Of a DNA stretch of 64,000 nt, positions 18,087-27,958 are shown in pieces. The stretch spans positions 1-64,000 of the forward strand of contig CANHQR010000002.1 in the NCBI GenBank assembly GCA_947462815.1, in the 5' to 3' direction. A program made the position numbers and the translations under genes. The notes beneath the pieces are model-generated. The model was not told where the DNA came from. It ran no database searches and worked only from the letters and a program-made list of their open reading frames with translations. Each line of letters begins with the position of its first letter. The stretch's first letter is position 1. This DNA is from Pseudobdellovibrionaceae bacterium (GTDB lineage Bacteria > Bdellovibrionota > Bdellovibrionia > Bdellovibrionales > JAMPXM01).

Positions 18087-18632
18087 ATGAGCGGTGGCAC
18101 AGAAAAGCGAATCATTAAGCCTGGCTACCATATTCGACCAAAATATGACCTCCACGGATTTCGGGAACGTCAATCAGGCGATCACAAAGGTCACATTGCC
18201 GGCGAGCTACCCCTCACGCCGATGATCGACATGTTCTCGGTCTTGGTGATCTTCTTGCTCATGAACTTCTCTTCGACCGGCGAAATATTCTACATGTCAA
18301 AGGCAGGAATCACATTGCCCGAGGCCGCCACGTCAGCCCAGCTCGCGAGCGCGCCTCTGATTTCCTTCGTTAAGGGCGTCTACTACTTAGATGCGCAAAC
18401 GCCCTCGGGAAAATTGATCAGCTTCGAAGACCGGAGCGAGAATCTCCGGGACATTGTGCAACAGCTCGAAGCCTTGAAGAAAGAGATGCAGGCTGCTGGA
18501 ACTAAAGCATTCAAGGGACAACTGAACTTCCAAGCCGACGAGAACACGCCTTTGCTGTTCGTCAAACGTGGCATGGGCGCAGCGACAAGCGCAGGTTTTT
18601 CGGCGATCAACTTCGTCGTTAAAGCCGATTAG
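18087..18632 (+). CDS. ExbD/TolR family protein, second copy
   Basis: GELPLTPMIDMFSVLVIFLLMNFSSTGEIFYM. Confidence 0.82.
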   Translation: MSGGTEKRIIKPGYHIRPKYDLHGFRERQSGDHKGHIAGELPLTPMIDMFSVLVIFLLMNFSSTGEIFYMSKAGITLPEAATSAQLASAPLISFVKGVYYLDAQTPSGKLISFEDRSENLRDIVQQLEALKKEMQAAGTKAFKGQLNFQADENTPLLFVKRGMGAATSAGFSAINFVVKAD

Positions 18633-21600
18633 CGCCTCAGGGTCGCCAAGAACTTAGGGCGCGGCAACTTGGACTTGCGCGAAGCGAGCTGCTGGAGCCG
18701 AGATTTAAAACCAAACTCCTGATAGACCTGGGCCAAGTTCCAAACGGCAGTCGCCTCATTGGCATTCGCTTTCAAGGCGCGTTTCAACCATTCTGTTCCG
18801 CCATCGAGATCGTTCAAGTAAAGGCGGGCGACTCCGATCCCCGCCATCGCTCGAGCATGACCCTCTTGAATCTCGAGAATGCGTGTCCAAACGGCGATCG
18901 CAAACCAATACTGAGAATCGGCCATGTAGGCCTCAGCGAGTGCATGAAGGGTATTCAGATCACGCGGCCGATCGTAGAGCTGAGTCCGTAGCGTTCGTGC
19001 GGAGGCTGGTGCTCGAAATTTCGGGGGGCCACTTTGGATCAAGTCGGACTCTTCGCGAACCACTGTTTGTCCTTCAGCTCGACATCCCTGGACGTAGCGA
19101 GTGAAGATCTCAAACTTCTCAGCTGTGTCGAGACATTGCTTAAAGACTTGTTTGGCAGCGACTTTATATTGATTTCCCTGCTTGTTCAGTTCACCTCGAT
19201 AGGCTTCAAGTTCAGCGGGCTTCAAACCTTGCGGAAGGGGCGAACTGGCGATGAAGCGACCCAACTCAAAGTTCGCTTGCCCAAGTAAGTACAGCGATGC
19301 AATGGTCCATCGACCAGCACCCAACTTGACGATCTCGTTAAGCTCTTTGGCGAGCTCCTGAAAAGCCTTCACCTTCGCAACTAAACCTGCTTGATCCTGA
19401 GCGTCGCGCATTTGAATGCCGCGAAAGGCTTCCAAAGATCTCTGTGCGATGAGGAAGCGAGAGTGCGCCGCGATTTCCGGCGTGGAGCTCTTCGCCGTTG
19501 CCTGAAACGTGATCAGTGCATCGGCTTGCTGACCTTGGCGCCATTGCGCGAGCGCTTTCAAGTAAGCACCTCGATCACCGGACATCGGACCCGCACTCGA
19601 CTCGAGGCTTCGCCAATCACCGGCCAATAGATCCACACGAATCACCGCTTCTCGATCACCCATGGCGGCGTAGAACTTGCGTGAGTTTTTGAAGTCACCC
19701 AACCACTCGCTGATTTGAGCAGAACTCTTACGCCACTCCTTTGATTCTTTCTCCTTCGGATACTTCTCGGCGTAGCGACCCAAGTAGCGGGCCGCACGCT
19801 CGAAATCTGCTGTCATCAATGCGGTTTGAGCCATGGAGCTCACAGCTTCCTTTGCATAAGTCGAGTCGCTAAACTTTTCGATGAGACCTTCGCCGACATC
19901 AAACATTTCGGGATCCCGTTTTGAACGAAGTGAAACAAAGGCTTCAAAGAATGCAGCTGCTCCCATCGATGAATCTTTGTACTTTGCCGCCAAGTTCACG
20001 AGGTTTTCGGCATAAGACTTCGATCCAAACTCACCGGCTGCTGTCTGAATTTCTTTGAGTTGAGCTCGGCGCGCGGCTTCTCGAATCGCTTGTCGATCCG
20101 CATCTTTCAAGCCCGGCGTGCGTTCGAGCTGTTGAGCCGCTTGCGCAAGACCTAGGAGATCATCCAACTGCGAGTAGCTATTGATGACCAGAAAGATCGC
20201 ATCTCTCACTCGCTCATCTTGCGGAAATTTAGAGATGAAGAAACGAAATGATTTAATCGCCGCTTCAAGATTTCGATCTTCGTACCAACTCTGCGCGATA
20301 TTATAGGCGGTTGTTGCGGCGGCGGGATGTCGCATTTTGCTTTTCAGCCAAACTTGCCCCACCTGGCGAATTCCTTGCCGAGCCCGAAGCCGATCAAGCA
20401 CCGACAACTGTTCGGCATCCTTCAATGCGTTGACGTAGGCCTCGACCGCCGACTCGCGAAACTCCGCTGCCGAAGAACCTTTCGGGGGGTTACTTGCGAG
20501 AAGCTCGTAATCCATGCCGGCCCGAGTCCACAGTCCGGCCTTAAACAAACTCTCCGCACGGTTCACCAACATCTTGGCCAACTCGCGATTTTGGGGAAAA
20601 CCGATTTGGTAAAGCTCATAACACTTAACAGCCAATTCGTAGTCCGCCTTGGTCTTGGTGCTACGCGCTTGAGAGTGAAGCCGCGTGGACACATCACGAG
20701 CCAGAAGTTCCAAGAATTTGAGTTGATTGAGCTCTTTGCGCCCAAGTTTGCGGTCCTCGCGCCGCGATTTGGATCGAAGACCTTGAGCCGTGAGCACCAC
20801 ATGGCGTACCAAATCAACTCGGTCTTCACCACTGGTGAGACGACCCTTCCCGACAGTCGGCGCCATAGATTTTTTAAAGGCATCATTCCAACGTTCAGCC
20901 GCCTCAAACTTTACTTCGGGATCCGTACTCGCTTTGAGGACCTCCAACCAAATGTCCGAGGCCTCGCCCCACAGCTCCTTCAGCGACAAGCGTCTCCCCA
21001 CGCGCGACAACACACGCCGATACGTGAGGTGGGAGTCGGAGATTTTCCGAAAGTAATCGACGGGGTGTTCGACAACTTTAACTTGAGCCGTGGTTCTGTC
21101 AGCCCCTTCTTTAAGGCTGGCCCGATAATCTCCATAAACTTCGACATAGGGAACGGCCATCGACAACACGGCTTCGCGACGGATATCTGTCTTTCGATAG
21201 CTCGCGGGTAACAAGTCGCGAGACACTAAGCCTTGCGTGCGCATCGCCTCTTCAAACGCTCGTACTGCTTCCGCATATTTCTGGTTGTTGATATGAACCC
21301 AACCGATCCGGTAGTGCGCCAGCGGCGTAAAGGGAGAAAGGTCTTTTGAGGTCACTCGTTGAAACGATTCGAGCGAGCCCTCCAGATCTTTCTTTTCCTC
21401 CAAGAAGTAGTCACCGACAATGATATTGGCTTCGCGAACATGGATGGAGTTGGGGAACTCTTGATTCAACTGTCCAAAGGTCTTCAGCATCGCTTCAGCC
21501 TGACCCAAATCTCTTTGCTCCAGGGCTTTGAAGAAGAGAGCTCGGTCGCGCAGCTGCGACTTCGGAAAAAAAGCATAAACCTTCTGATAAATCTCGATGG

Positions 21601-22018
21601 CCTCAAGCTTGGGTCGCTTCTCGGCGGTAAAATCCAACTCCGCAATCGGAGTGTTCTTATTTTGACCCACTTTGATCAAATACATCATTCGGGCCCGCTG
21701 CAAATGCAGGTCCGCGAGGGACATATACAGCTCGGGCAGGAACTCCACATCCTTGATGCGTTTGATCTCCGATTCCGTCACCGACAACCTTGAGGTCACT
21801 TGACGCAACTGATCTTCCAAGGCCTGGGTATCGGCGCTCCCCGCGCTGCTGGCACTCGCCTCAATCTGCCCAGGTCGTCGGGTCAGCACGGGGGCTGACT
21901 CTTCGTCATCGAGCGTCTCTTCAGCTAAAACTTGCGAGAAACTGAGACTCATCAACGTGATCACAGTGATCACAATTCGCCAGAAAAACTGAAGCGGTGC
22001 GAGATCACTCGGCAACAT
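18629..22018 (-). CDS. Large periplasmic TPR-repeat protein
   Basis: Signal FFWRIVITVITLMSLSFSQVLAEE; many TPR-like units, e.g. AHYRIGWVHINNQKYAEAVRAFEEAM and AYNIAQSWYEDRNLEAAIKSFRFFISKFPQ. ATG at 22018 is a more natural start than 22081. Confidence 0.75.
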   Translation of the reverse strand: MLPSDLAPLQFFWRIVITVITLMSLSFSQVLAEETLDDEESAPVLTRRPGQIEASASSAGSADTQALEDQLRQVTSRLSVTESEIKRIKDVEFLPELYMSLADLHLQRARMMYLIKVGQNKNTPIAELDFTAEKRPKLEAIEIYQKVYAFFPKSQLRDRALFFKALEQRDLGQAEAMLKTFGQLNQEFPNSIHVREANIIVGDYFLEEKKDLEGSLESFQRVTSKDLSPFTPLAHYRIGWVHINNQKYAEAVRAFEEAMRTQGLVSRDLLPASYRKTDIRREAVLSMAVPYVEVYGDYRASLKEGADRTTAQVKVVEHPVDYFRKISDSHLTYRRVLSRVGRRLSLKELWGEASDIWLEVLKASTDPEVKFEAAERWNDAFKKSMAPTVGKGRLTSGEDRVDLVRHVVLTAQGLRSKSRREDRKLGRKELNQLKFLELLARDVSTRLHSQARSTKTKADYELAVKCYELYQIGFPQNRELAKMLVNRAESLFKAGLWTRAGMDYELLASNPPKGSSAAEFRESAVEAYVNALKDAEQLSVLDRLRARQGIRQVGQVWLKSKMRHPAAATTAYNIAQSWYEDRNLEAAIKSFRFFISKFPQDERVRDAIFLVINSYSQLDDLLGLAQAAQQLERTPGLKDADRQAIREAARRAQLKEIQTAAGEFGSKSYAENLVNLAAKYKDSSMGAAAFFEAFVSLRSKRDPEMFDVGEGLIEKFSDSTYAKEAVSSMAQTALMTADFERAARYLGRYAEKYPKEKESKEWRKSSAQISEWLGDFKNSRKFYAAMGDREAVIRVDLLAGDWRSLESSAGPMSGDRGAYLKALAQWRQGQQADALITFQATAKSSTPEIAAHSRFLIAQRSLEAFRGIQMRDAQDQAGLVAKVKAFQELAKELNEIVKLGAGRWTIASLYLLGQANFELGRFIASSPLPQGLKPAELEAYRGELNKQGNQYKVAAKQVFKQCLDTAEKFEIFTRYVQGCRAEGQTVVREESDLIQSGPPKFRAPASARTLRTQLYDRPRDLNTLHALAEAYMADSQYWFAIAVWTRILEIQEGHARAMAGIGVARLYLNDLDGGTEWLKRALKANANEATAVWNLAQVYQEFGFKSRLQQLASRKSKLPRPKFLATLRR

Positions 22019-23561
22019 CTTCGACTCCCTCGTCACCACTCTCTTGGACGTCCACAGGTAGAGGCTCAGCACAACGACCACGCAAAAGAACTTGATAGTC
22101 TTCCAGCTCGTCCCACCATGCCTCAGACGTGATCGGCCAGAATAGACGCTCGAATCGGGTCTTGGATTTCACCGGCGGCATGTAATCAGCGCCAAAGGTT
22201 AAGTCCGTTCGCAGGGGCCGAATCGAGGCTTCATACTCGAGGTAGGTGACTTGGTTTCTAAAATTGAGCAAGCGATTTGCGACGCGCTCTGCCTCGAGGG
22301 GTATCTGGAGCGAAAGATCGCCCTCGAGACGCCGTTCTCTTTCAAGACTCTCATAGAACATTTTCTCCAAAATCTGATCGGCGAATTTAAATGCGAATTT
22401 TCGCGAGTCTTGCAGATCTCGCCGCTCGACTCGATAGTGATGAATCAACATCGCGCGCTTTTGCAGAAGTCGAGCCTGTAACGCCAACTGTTTGAGGTCG
22501 GCATTGAGATCGAGAGGCCGGCGCGACTCAATATGCTGAAAGACAGCGCCATACTCGCGACGAAAATCTTGCGCCGATTCTTTCACCAAATCATAGCGGC
22601 AGAGGTCGCGCTGAATCACCATCTTCAAGAGATCCGCCTCGGGCGACTTCAGTAAGCCATAGAAGGGGGATCGCAACACTTCGAGGACTCCGAGCGCCCG
22701 ACCATAATCGCGCATGTAGTACCGAATCCAAGCGATCTCGAGAAGCACACGGGCTCGCTCGCGCGTCGGCAAATCCAGCTTGCGAACTGTCTCTAAAACA
22801 GCGGATAGTTCACCACGCTCAAAGAGAAGCCTCGCCCGATTCAGTTCGGCAAAGCGTCGCGTAGGCTCACGCAGAACTCCCCTGCGCAGAATTTCTTGCA
22901 ACAAGGCTTCGCTTTCTTCCGCTCGTCCGTCCGCCAAACGTTCGGTCGAACGCTCAAATATTCGATCGGCATGCCAAACTGAATCGGTATGAACATTCTG
23001 GAATTCACGATTGGCCCATTCCTGATAGCCTCGCCGCATGAGCGCGCGGCCGCGGAACCATGCCAGCATGGATCTTTCATGAACAGGGTCGACCAAACCA
23101 TCAAACTCGTAGGCAAAGGCCTCAAGCGCATCCTCGTCAATTTCGTAGCTCTGGGCGATTCGATGCAATTCAGTCAAAGCCCATAAGCCCTGGGAAGTTC
23201 CGACACTTCGCTCGGCGACCGCCAAGAGGATGAGACCTGCGGTGAGGGGCTTGTCGACTTGAACCAACCCGATCGCAGCGGCAATTTCTAGCTCATCCTT
23301 AAGCGCACTCGACTCTTCCACATCCGGGGCGCTCATCGCAAAAGCCTCCTCGGGCTTTTGCTTCAGGAGATCCAGGTAACTCTTGAACCAAGTCTTGGGC
23401 AAAAAAATGGGACTGCGATCGGCAAGCCGAACTTCAAGCTTCGGCAGTGCGATCTCCACCGTCTGAGAACGTGTTGGCACGAGGACAAGAGTGATCAAGC
23501 TCATGCCGAGCGCGGCCCGCGCGACCTTCGACCTAGCCCACTGAGTCCGTCTTTGCATCAC
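22005..23561 (-). CDS. TPR-like exported protein
   Basis: ALGMSLITLVLVPTRSQTVEIALP signal-like N-term; helical repeats (AWFRGRALMRRGYQEWANREFQNV; VLLEIAWIRYYMRDYGRALGVLEVL). Confidence 0.68.
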   Translation of the reverse strand: MMQRRTQWARSKVARAALGMSLITLVLVPTRSQTVEIALPKLEVRLADRSPIFLPKTWFKSYLDLLKQKPEEAFAMSAPDVEESSALKDELEIAAAIGLVQVDKPLTAGLILLAVAERSVGTSQGLWALTELHRIAQSYEIDEDALEAFAYEFDGLVDPVHERSMLAWFRGRALMRRGYQEWANREFQNVHTDSVWHADRIFERSTERLADGRAEESEALLQEILRRGVLREPTRRFAELNRARLLFERGELSAVLETVRKLDLPTRERARVLLEIAWIRYYMRDYGRALGVLEVLRSPFYGLLKSPEADLLKMVIQRDLCRYDLVKESAQDFRREYGAVFQHIESRRPLDLNADLKQLALQARLLQKRAMLIHHYRVERRDLQDSRKFAFKFADQILEKMFYESLERERRLEGDLSLQIPLEAERVANRLLNFRNQVTYLEYEASIRPLRTDLTFGADYMPPVKSKTRFERLFWPITSEAWWDELEDYQVLLRGRCAEPLPVDVQESGDEGVEDVAE

Positions 23562-24352
23562 TCAACCTCTTCAGCCGCCGATCGGCCTCCGCCAAAAAGA
23601 TCAAACTGAAGTTCGAATCCGATTCCCAAATCCGTCATCAAGGTGACGCCCAAGTTCAGATCCTTGAAAATGTACTCACGCAAATACCAACGAAAAGCAG
23701 ACTTCGGCGAAAGATAGAGACGACCTTGAATTCCAAGCGCCAGCATTGGCGTGTGCCCAACTCGGTTGAGAACTAAACTTCCGACGCCGGCATAGAGAGA
23801 GGTTTCACTGAAGACCAACGTGCGATTGAACAGTAAGCTTTTGGAATACAGGGGTGTGTAAACCAAACCCGATGAGATGATATTCTTAGGGTAGTCCAAA
23901 ACCCCACCGAAGCCGATGTTTTCAACGGCCACATTCAAGGCCAAGAAGTCGTTTTTCAATTTGGTTTCTTGATTGAAGTTGTAAGCAAAATGCACCACTT
24001 CCCAACCGAGATAGGGCTTGAAGTAATAGGTGTAGGCTAAAGAGATCGGAAAGCCCCGATTGAAAGAGTCTGTGGGTATGTGCCCGACATTCAGCGCAAG
24101 ACTTTGATCGATGACATTTTCGCGGCCTTGAATCGCGACCGCTTGTGGGAGATCGAAAACATCTTGATCGTTTGGGCTCGCCGCTCCGGCAGGCGCGTCG
24201 AACCCAAGCATACACAGCAGCATGAGTGAGAGCCAAAGCGACCCGGTTCCACAAGTGACCCGGCTGAACGTTGGCTGCAAATTTTGATGCCGTTGTTCTG
24301 AAAAATTCCCCTGCTCACGAGATGCCGTATTCGACCCACACATAGGCTTCAT
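23558..24352 (-). CDS. Outer-membrane beta-barrel protein
   Basis: Signal-like LWLSLMLLCMLGFDAPAGAA; alternating beta pattern (ISLAYTYYFKPYLGWEVVHFAYNF...LALGIQGRLYLSPKSAFRWYLREYIF...VTLMTDLGIGFELQFDLF). Start revised to ATG at 24352. Confidence 0.65.
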   Translation of the reverse strand: MKPMCGSNTASREQGNFSEQRHQNLQPTFSRVTCGTGSLWLSLMLLCMLGFDAPAGAASPNDQDVFDLPQAVAIQGRENVIDQSLALNVGHIPTDSFNRGFPISLAYTYYFKPYLGWEVVHFAYNFNQETKLKNDFLALNVAVENIGFGGVLDYPKNIISSGLVYTPLYSKSLLFNRTLVFSETSLYAGVGSLVLNRVGHTPMLALGIQGRLYLSPKSAFRWYLREYIFKDLNLGVTLMTDLGIGFELQFDLFGGGRSAAEEVE

Positions 24353-24455
24353 TGTGACTGATTTTTGCGCCGTATTTGAATGGCAACACGACACACGCGA
24401 CGGAAGTCGAGGCGAAACCATCGAAGAGGATGAGCGGCGCGATTGCGATGAGCGA

Positions 24456-25160
24456 CTAGCTTTCAAAAACTCGGCGCAACTCGTACTCCAAGCGATCGCG
24501 AACCAAATCTCTTCGCAACTCACCGACCACTGACGGCGCAATGCGAGGCTGTTGCGCAAGGGCCTGTTGTTGAAGGACCTGATGTTGAAGGACTTCTTGC
24601 ATTGAAGTCGCCGTGCCGGGCGCAAAACCACATGGCTTTAAACCGACGAAAGCCCGGGGATCATCTTCAACATTCAAGGCTAAGCCGTGGTAGCTCACCC
24701 ATTTTCGAACCGCGACACCTATCGACGCGAGCTTTCGTGATCCTACCCAAACGCCAGTGGCCTCAACCGCATCATCGGCTCCGTCCTCGACCTGAGGACT
24801 ACGGCCCGTGGCCGACGAAATCCCAAAGTGCTGAACCGTGGCGAGCAGAGCTTGCTCCATTCTGCGGAAATGCAGGTGAAGATCGCGGCCGCGCGAATTC
24901 AAATCTAAAATCGGATACACCACAATTTGCGACGGACCATGATAGGTGGCTCGTCCGCCGCGCGAAACTTCCAGAACATCGCCCGACCAACCAAACACGT
25001 CACCGGGCTTAGTTCCACGGCCGAGAGTCACGATCGGTGGATGTGAGCAAAAAACCAGCGTCTCGTGAGCCTGTTCCCGAGCGACACGATCCACCAAGTC
25101 TTCTTGTCTCGTAAGGGCCTCGCGGTAATCGACGAGGCCCCAGTCGACGACATTAAGCAT
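24456..25160 (-). CDS. lipB: Lipoyl(octanoyl) transferase
   Basis: DYREALTRQEDLVDRVA...ETLVFCSHPPIVTLGRGTK...RGGRATYHGPSQIVVYPILDL...GVWVGSRKLASIGVAVRKWVSYHGLALNV. Confidence 0.92.
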   Translation of the reverse strand: MLNVVDWGLVDYREALTRQEDLVDRVAREQAHETLVFCSHPPIVTLGRGTKPGDVFGWSGDVLEVSRGGRATYHGPSQIVVYPILDLNSRGRDLHLHFRRMEQALLATVQHFGISSATGRSPQVEDGADDAVEATGVWVGSRKLASIGVAVRKWVSYHGLALNVEDDPRAFVGLKPCGFAPGTATSMQEVLQHQVLQQQALAQQPRIAPSVVGELRRDLVRDRLEYELRRVFES

Positions 25161-26604
25161 GGGCCCGAGGCGCACCTGTTTTCGCACCCAAAGGTTTTTG
25201 AATGATATGAATGGCATGGCCCAAGGTCGCCTCGGCGGCCTCCATCATGGTTTCACCCAAAGTCGGATGCGGATGGATGGTCAATGCGAGGTCTTCGAGC
25301 CGCGCACCCATCTCAACAGCGAGGGCCGCTTCCGAAATCAAGTTCGAGGCCTCCGGACCAACGATATGTACCCCGAGCACAATGTGGGTCTTCGCATCGG
25401 CGATGATTTTCACAAAGCCATCGGTCTCCATCAGTGAAACCGCTCTTCCGTTGGCTGCGAAGGGGAACTTGCTGATTTTGAGATCGGCGTAACCCGCTGC
25501 CTTCGCTTCTTCCTCGGTCATTCCCGCCGCCGCAATTTCAGGATCCACAAAGATCACCGACGGCACAGTTTTGACTTCATAGGCTCGCTTTTGACCCGCC
25601 ATGATCTCGGCCACCATCACACCTTCATGTGAGGCCTTGTGAGCCAACATCGGCTGGCAAGCGACATCGCCGATCGCAAAAATATTCGAAATATTCGTGC
25701 GACGTTGAGCGTTCACTTTAACAAAGCCCTTTTCATCGATGGCTAGGCCAATGCCCTTGAGGTTCGCCTGATCTGAATTCGGACGACGACCCACGGTCAC
25801 TAACACTTTGTCAGCTTTGAGAACTTGCTCTTTGCCCCCGACCTCAACAGTGACTGCGACACCGCTACCGTCCTTCTTCCATCCCTTGGCTTTGGCTTCG
25901 AGCAGAACGTCAACACCCGACTTTTTCAGTTTTCGCTGCACGACTTGCACGCATTCGGCGTCCGCAAGTCCAACCAGTAAGCCTTTATTCGCTTCGACAA
26001 CGGTCACCTTGGTTCCAAAGTTCGCCAACATCGAACCAATTTCTAAACCAATGTAGCCGCCACCGATGACCACCAAGGACTTGAGCTTTTCAGTTTGCGC
26101 TAGGCCACCCGTCGACGACAGCACCAGCTTTTCGTCGAATGCAAAGCCCGGAATCTCAATCGGACGCGAGCCTGTCGCGATGACAAAATTCTTGGCGACG
26201 ACCGACTCCGTTCCGGTCGATGACTTCACGGTAATTTCGGTTGCGGATTTGAAGGAGGCCTCGCCCTTCAAAATGGTGACACTGTTGCCTTTCAGAAGTT
26301 GCTCCACGCCGCCGGCCATACGATCACATACCGACTTCTTCCACTTCTGCATCTGTCCAAGATCGACGCCCACTTCGCCGGGAACCTGCAACCCCATCTC
26401 CGCAGCGTTATGTTGCATCTTATGGAGAAAGTGCCCTGCGGTGATCAAAGCTTTGGAGGGAATACAGCCGACGTTCAAACAAACGCCACCCATGTACTCG
26501 CGCTCCACAATCGCCGTCTTTAAACCCATCTGCGCCGAGCGAATCGCGCATACGTAACCGCCAGGTCCTGCACCGATCACCACCACATCAAAGTTCATCG
26601 CCAT
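25153..26604 (-). CDS. lpdA: Dihydrolipoyl dehydrogenase (E3)
   Basis: FDVVVIGAGPGGYVCAIRSAQMG...EYMGGVCLNVGCIPSKALI; NAD-binding VVIGGGYIGLEIGSMLANFG; IHPHPTLGE. Confidence 0.95.
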   Translation of the reverse strand: MAMNFDVVVIGAGPGGYVCAIRSAQMGLKTAIVEREYMGGVCLNVGCIPSKALITAGHFLHKMQHNAAEMGLQVPGEVGVDLGQMQKWKKSVCDRMAGGVEQLLKGNSVTILKGEASFKSATEITVKSSTGTESVVAKNFVIATGSRPIEIPGFAFDEKLVLSSTGGLAQTEKLKSLVVIGGGYIGLEIGSMLANFGTKVTVVEANKGLLVGLADAECVQVVQRKLKKSGVDVLLEAKAKGWKKDGSGVAVTVEVGGKEQVLKADKVLVTVGRRPNSDQANLKGIGLAIDEKGFVKVNAQRRTNISNIFAIGDVACQPMLAHKASHEGVMVAEIMAGQKRAYEVKTVPSVIFVDPEIAAAGMTEEEAKAAGYADLKISKFPFAANGRAVSLMETDGFVKIIADAKTHIVLGVHIVGPEASNLISEAALAVEMGARLEDLALTIHPHPTLGETMMEAAEATLGHAIHIIQKPLGAKTGAPRAHA

Positions 26605-26614
26605 CTCGCACCTC

Positions 26615-27940
26615 TCACATCATGTCGAGCATCAGAACGCCGGGATTCTCGATGCGCGTGATAAAGGCTTTTAGGAAATTCGCCGCGACGGCTCCATCGA
26701 TCAAACGATGGTCGGCGGTGATGGTGAAGTTCATCGTCTTGATCGAGTCTAGGCTCATCGCACCCGAGGCATCGCGTTTGATGACCGGCTTCTCTTGGAT
26801 CTTGTACATACCCAGAATCGCGACCTCAGGATGGTTGATGATGGGCGTTGCGTACTGACCACCGACCGAGCCGATATTGGTGATGGTGATCGTCGCACCC
26901 TTCATTTCATCGAGCGCGAGCTTTCCATCGCGAGCGCGCTTGGCCAAATCGATGATCTCGCGCGAGAGCTCGAGAACCGTCTTCTGGTCGGCGTTCTTGA
27001 TCACCGGAACCAACAAGCCGTTCGGCGTGTCAGCTGCAAAGCCCAAATTGAAGTACTTCTTGTAGACAATCTCCTGAGCCGCATCATCGATCGAAGCATT
27101 GAACATCGGGAATTCACGGATGGTCGCCATCAAGGCCTTCATGACGAAGGGCAAATAGGTAATCTTGGTGCCCGCCTTTTCGCCCGCCGCTTTCAACTCT
27201 TCGCGCATGGCGACCAAGGCCGTCACATTGGCTTCATCCATCAATGTGAAATGCGGTACCACATGCTTGGCCATCTGCATGTTCTCAGCGATCTTCTTGC
27301 GAATGCCTTTGAGGGCTACGCGCTCCTCGGCGGCGCCCGCGGGTCCCTGATAGGCCGGGCGCGGAATCGAGGCCTTCGCCACCATCGGCACACCAGCGGC
27401 CACCGCTCCGGTTCCGCCTTGAACAGCCAAAACATCTTCGCGTGTCACTCGACCTGCCAAGCCTGTGCCTCTCACCTGATTGAGATTCACTCCCATTTCA
27501 CGAGCCATGCGGCGCGTGGCCGGCGTCGCGAGAACTTTGGCGTCCATCGCCGGAGGCACAACGTCCATGCCTGCCATCGCGGGCGCTGCCGCCGCCGGTG
27601 CTTTGGCCGTGTTTGCCGGTGCCGCCATCATCGCGGCTGGCGCGACGGCCGGCGCCGACTTGGGCGCGCTCGTCAGAGTTGCGGAAGCACCTGCCGCAGT
27701 GTCTGTCTCTAGGGTTAACATCGCCATTCCGACTTCAACGACGTCGCCTTCTTTTTTGAGGATCTCTTTGACCACGCCGCCGACGGGCGAGGGAACTTCC
27801 ACTGTTGCTTTATCCGTCATCATTTCGGCAACGGCTTGATCCGGCTTAACTTGATCGCCGACTTTGACCAACCATTTGACGAGTTCACCTTCCGTCACGC
27901 CCTCACCGAGTTCAGGCAGCTGCACATTCTTTGTCGCCAT
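26615..27940 (-). CDS. 2-oxoacid dehydrogenase E2 (dihydrolipoyllysine acyltransferase)
   Basis: Single lipoyl domain LPELGEGVTEGELVKWLVKVGD...EMMTDKATVEVPSPVGG; peripheral-subunit-binding ATPATRRMAREMGVNLNQVRGTGLAGRVTREDV; catalytic MNFTITADHRLIDGAVAANFL. Confidence 0.93.
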   Translation of the reverse strand: MATKNVQLPELGEGVTEGELVKWLVKVGDQVKPDQAVAEMMTDKATVEVPSPVGGVVKEILKKEGDVVEVGMAMLTLETDTAAGASATLTSAPKSAPAVAPAAMMAAPANTAKAPAAAAPAMAGMDVVPPAMDAKVLATPATRRMAREMGVNLNQVRGTGLAGRVTREDVLAVQGGTGAVAAGVPMVAKASIPRPAYQGPAGAAEERVALKGIRKKIAENMQMAKHVVPHFTLMDEANVTALVAMREELKAAGEKAGTKITYLPFVMKALMATIREFPMFNASIDDAAQEIVYKKYFNLGFAADTPNGLLVPVIKNADQKTVLELSREIIDLAKRARDGKLALDEMKGATITITNIGSVGGQYATPIINHPEVAILGMYKIQEKPVIKRDASGAMSLDSIKTMNFTITADHRLIDGAVAANFLKAFITRIENPGVLMLDMM

Positions 27941-27958
27941 GACGTCTCCCCTGTGAAA

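Noticed and set aside
20327-21211. 294-aa plus ORF antisense to the giant TPR gene
   Set aside because: No motif or signal; the minus TPR frame is continuous and repetitive across it.
26795-27712. 305-aa plus ORF antisense to E2
   Set aside because: His/Arg/Cys-rich shadow of a well-supported E2 gene.
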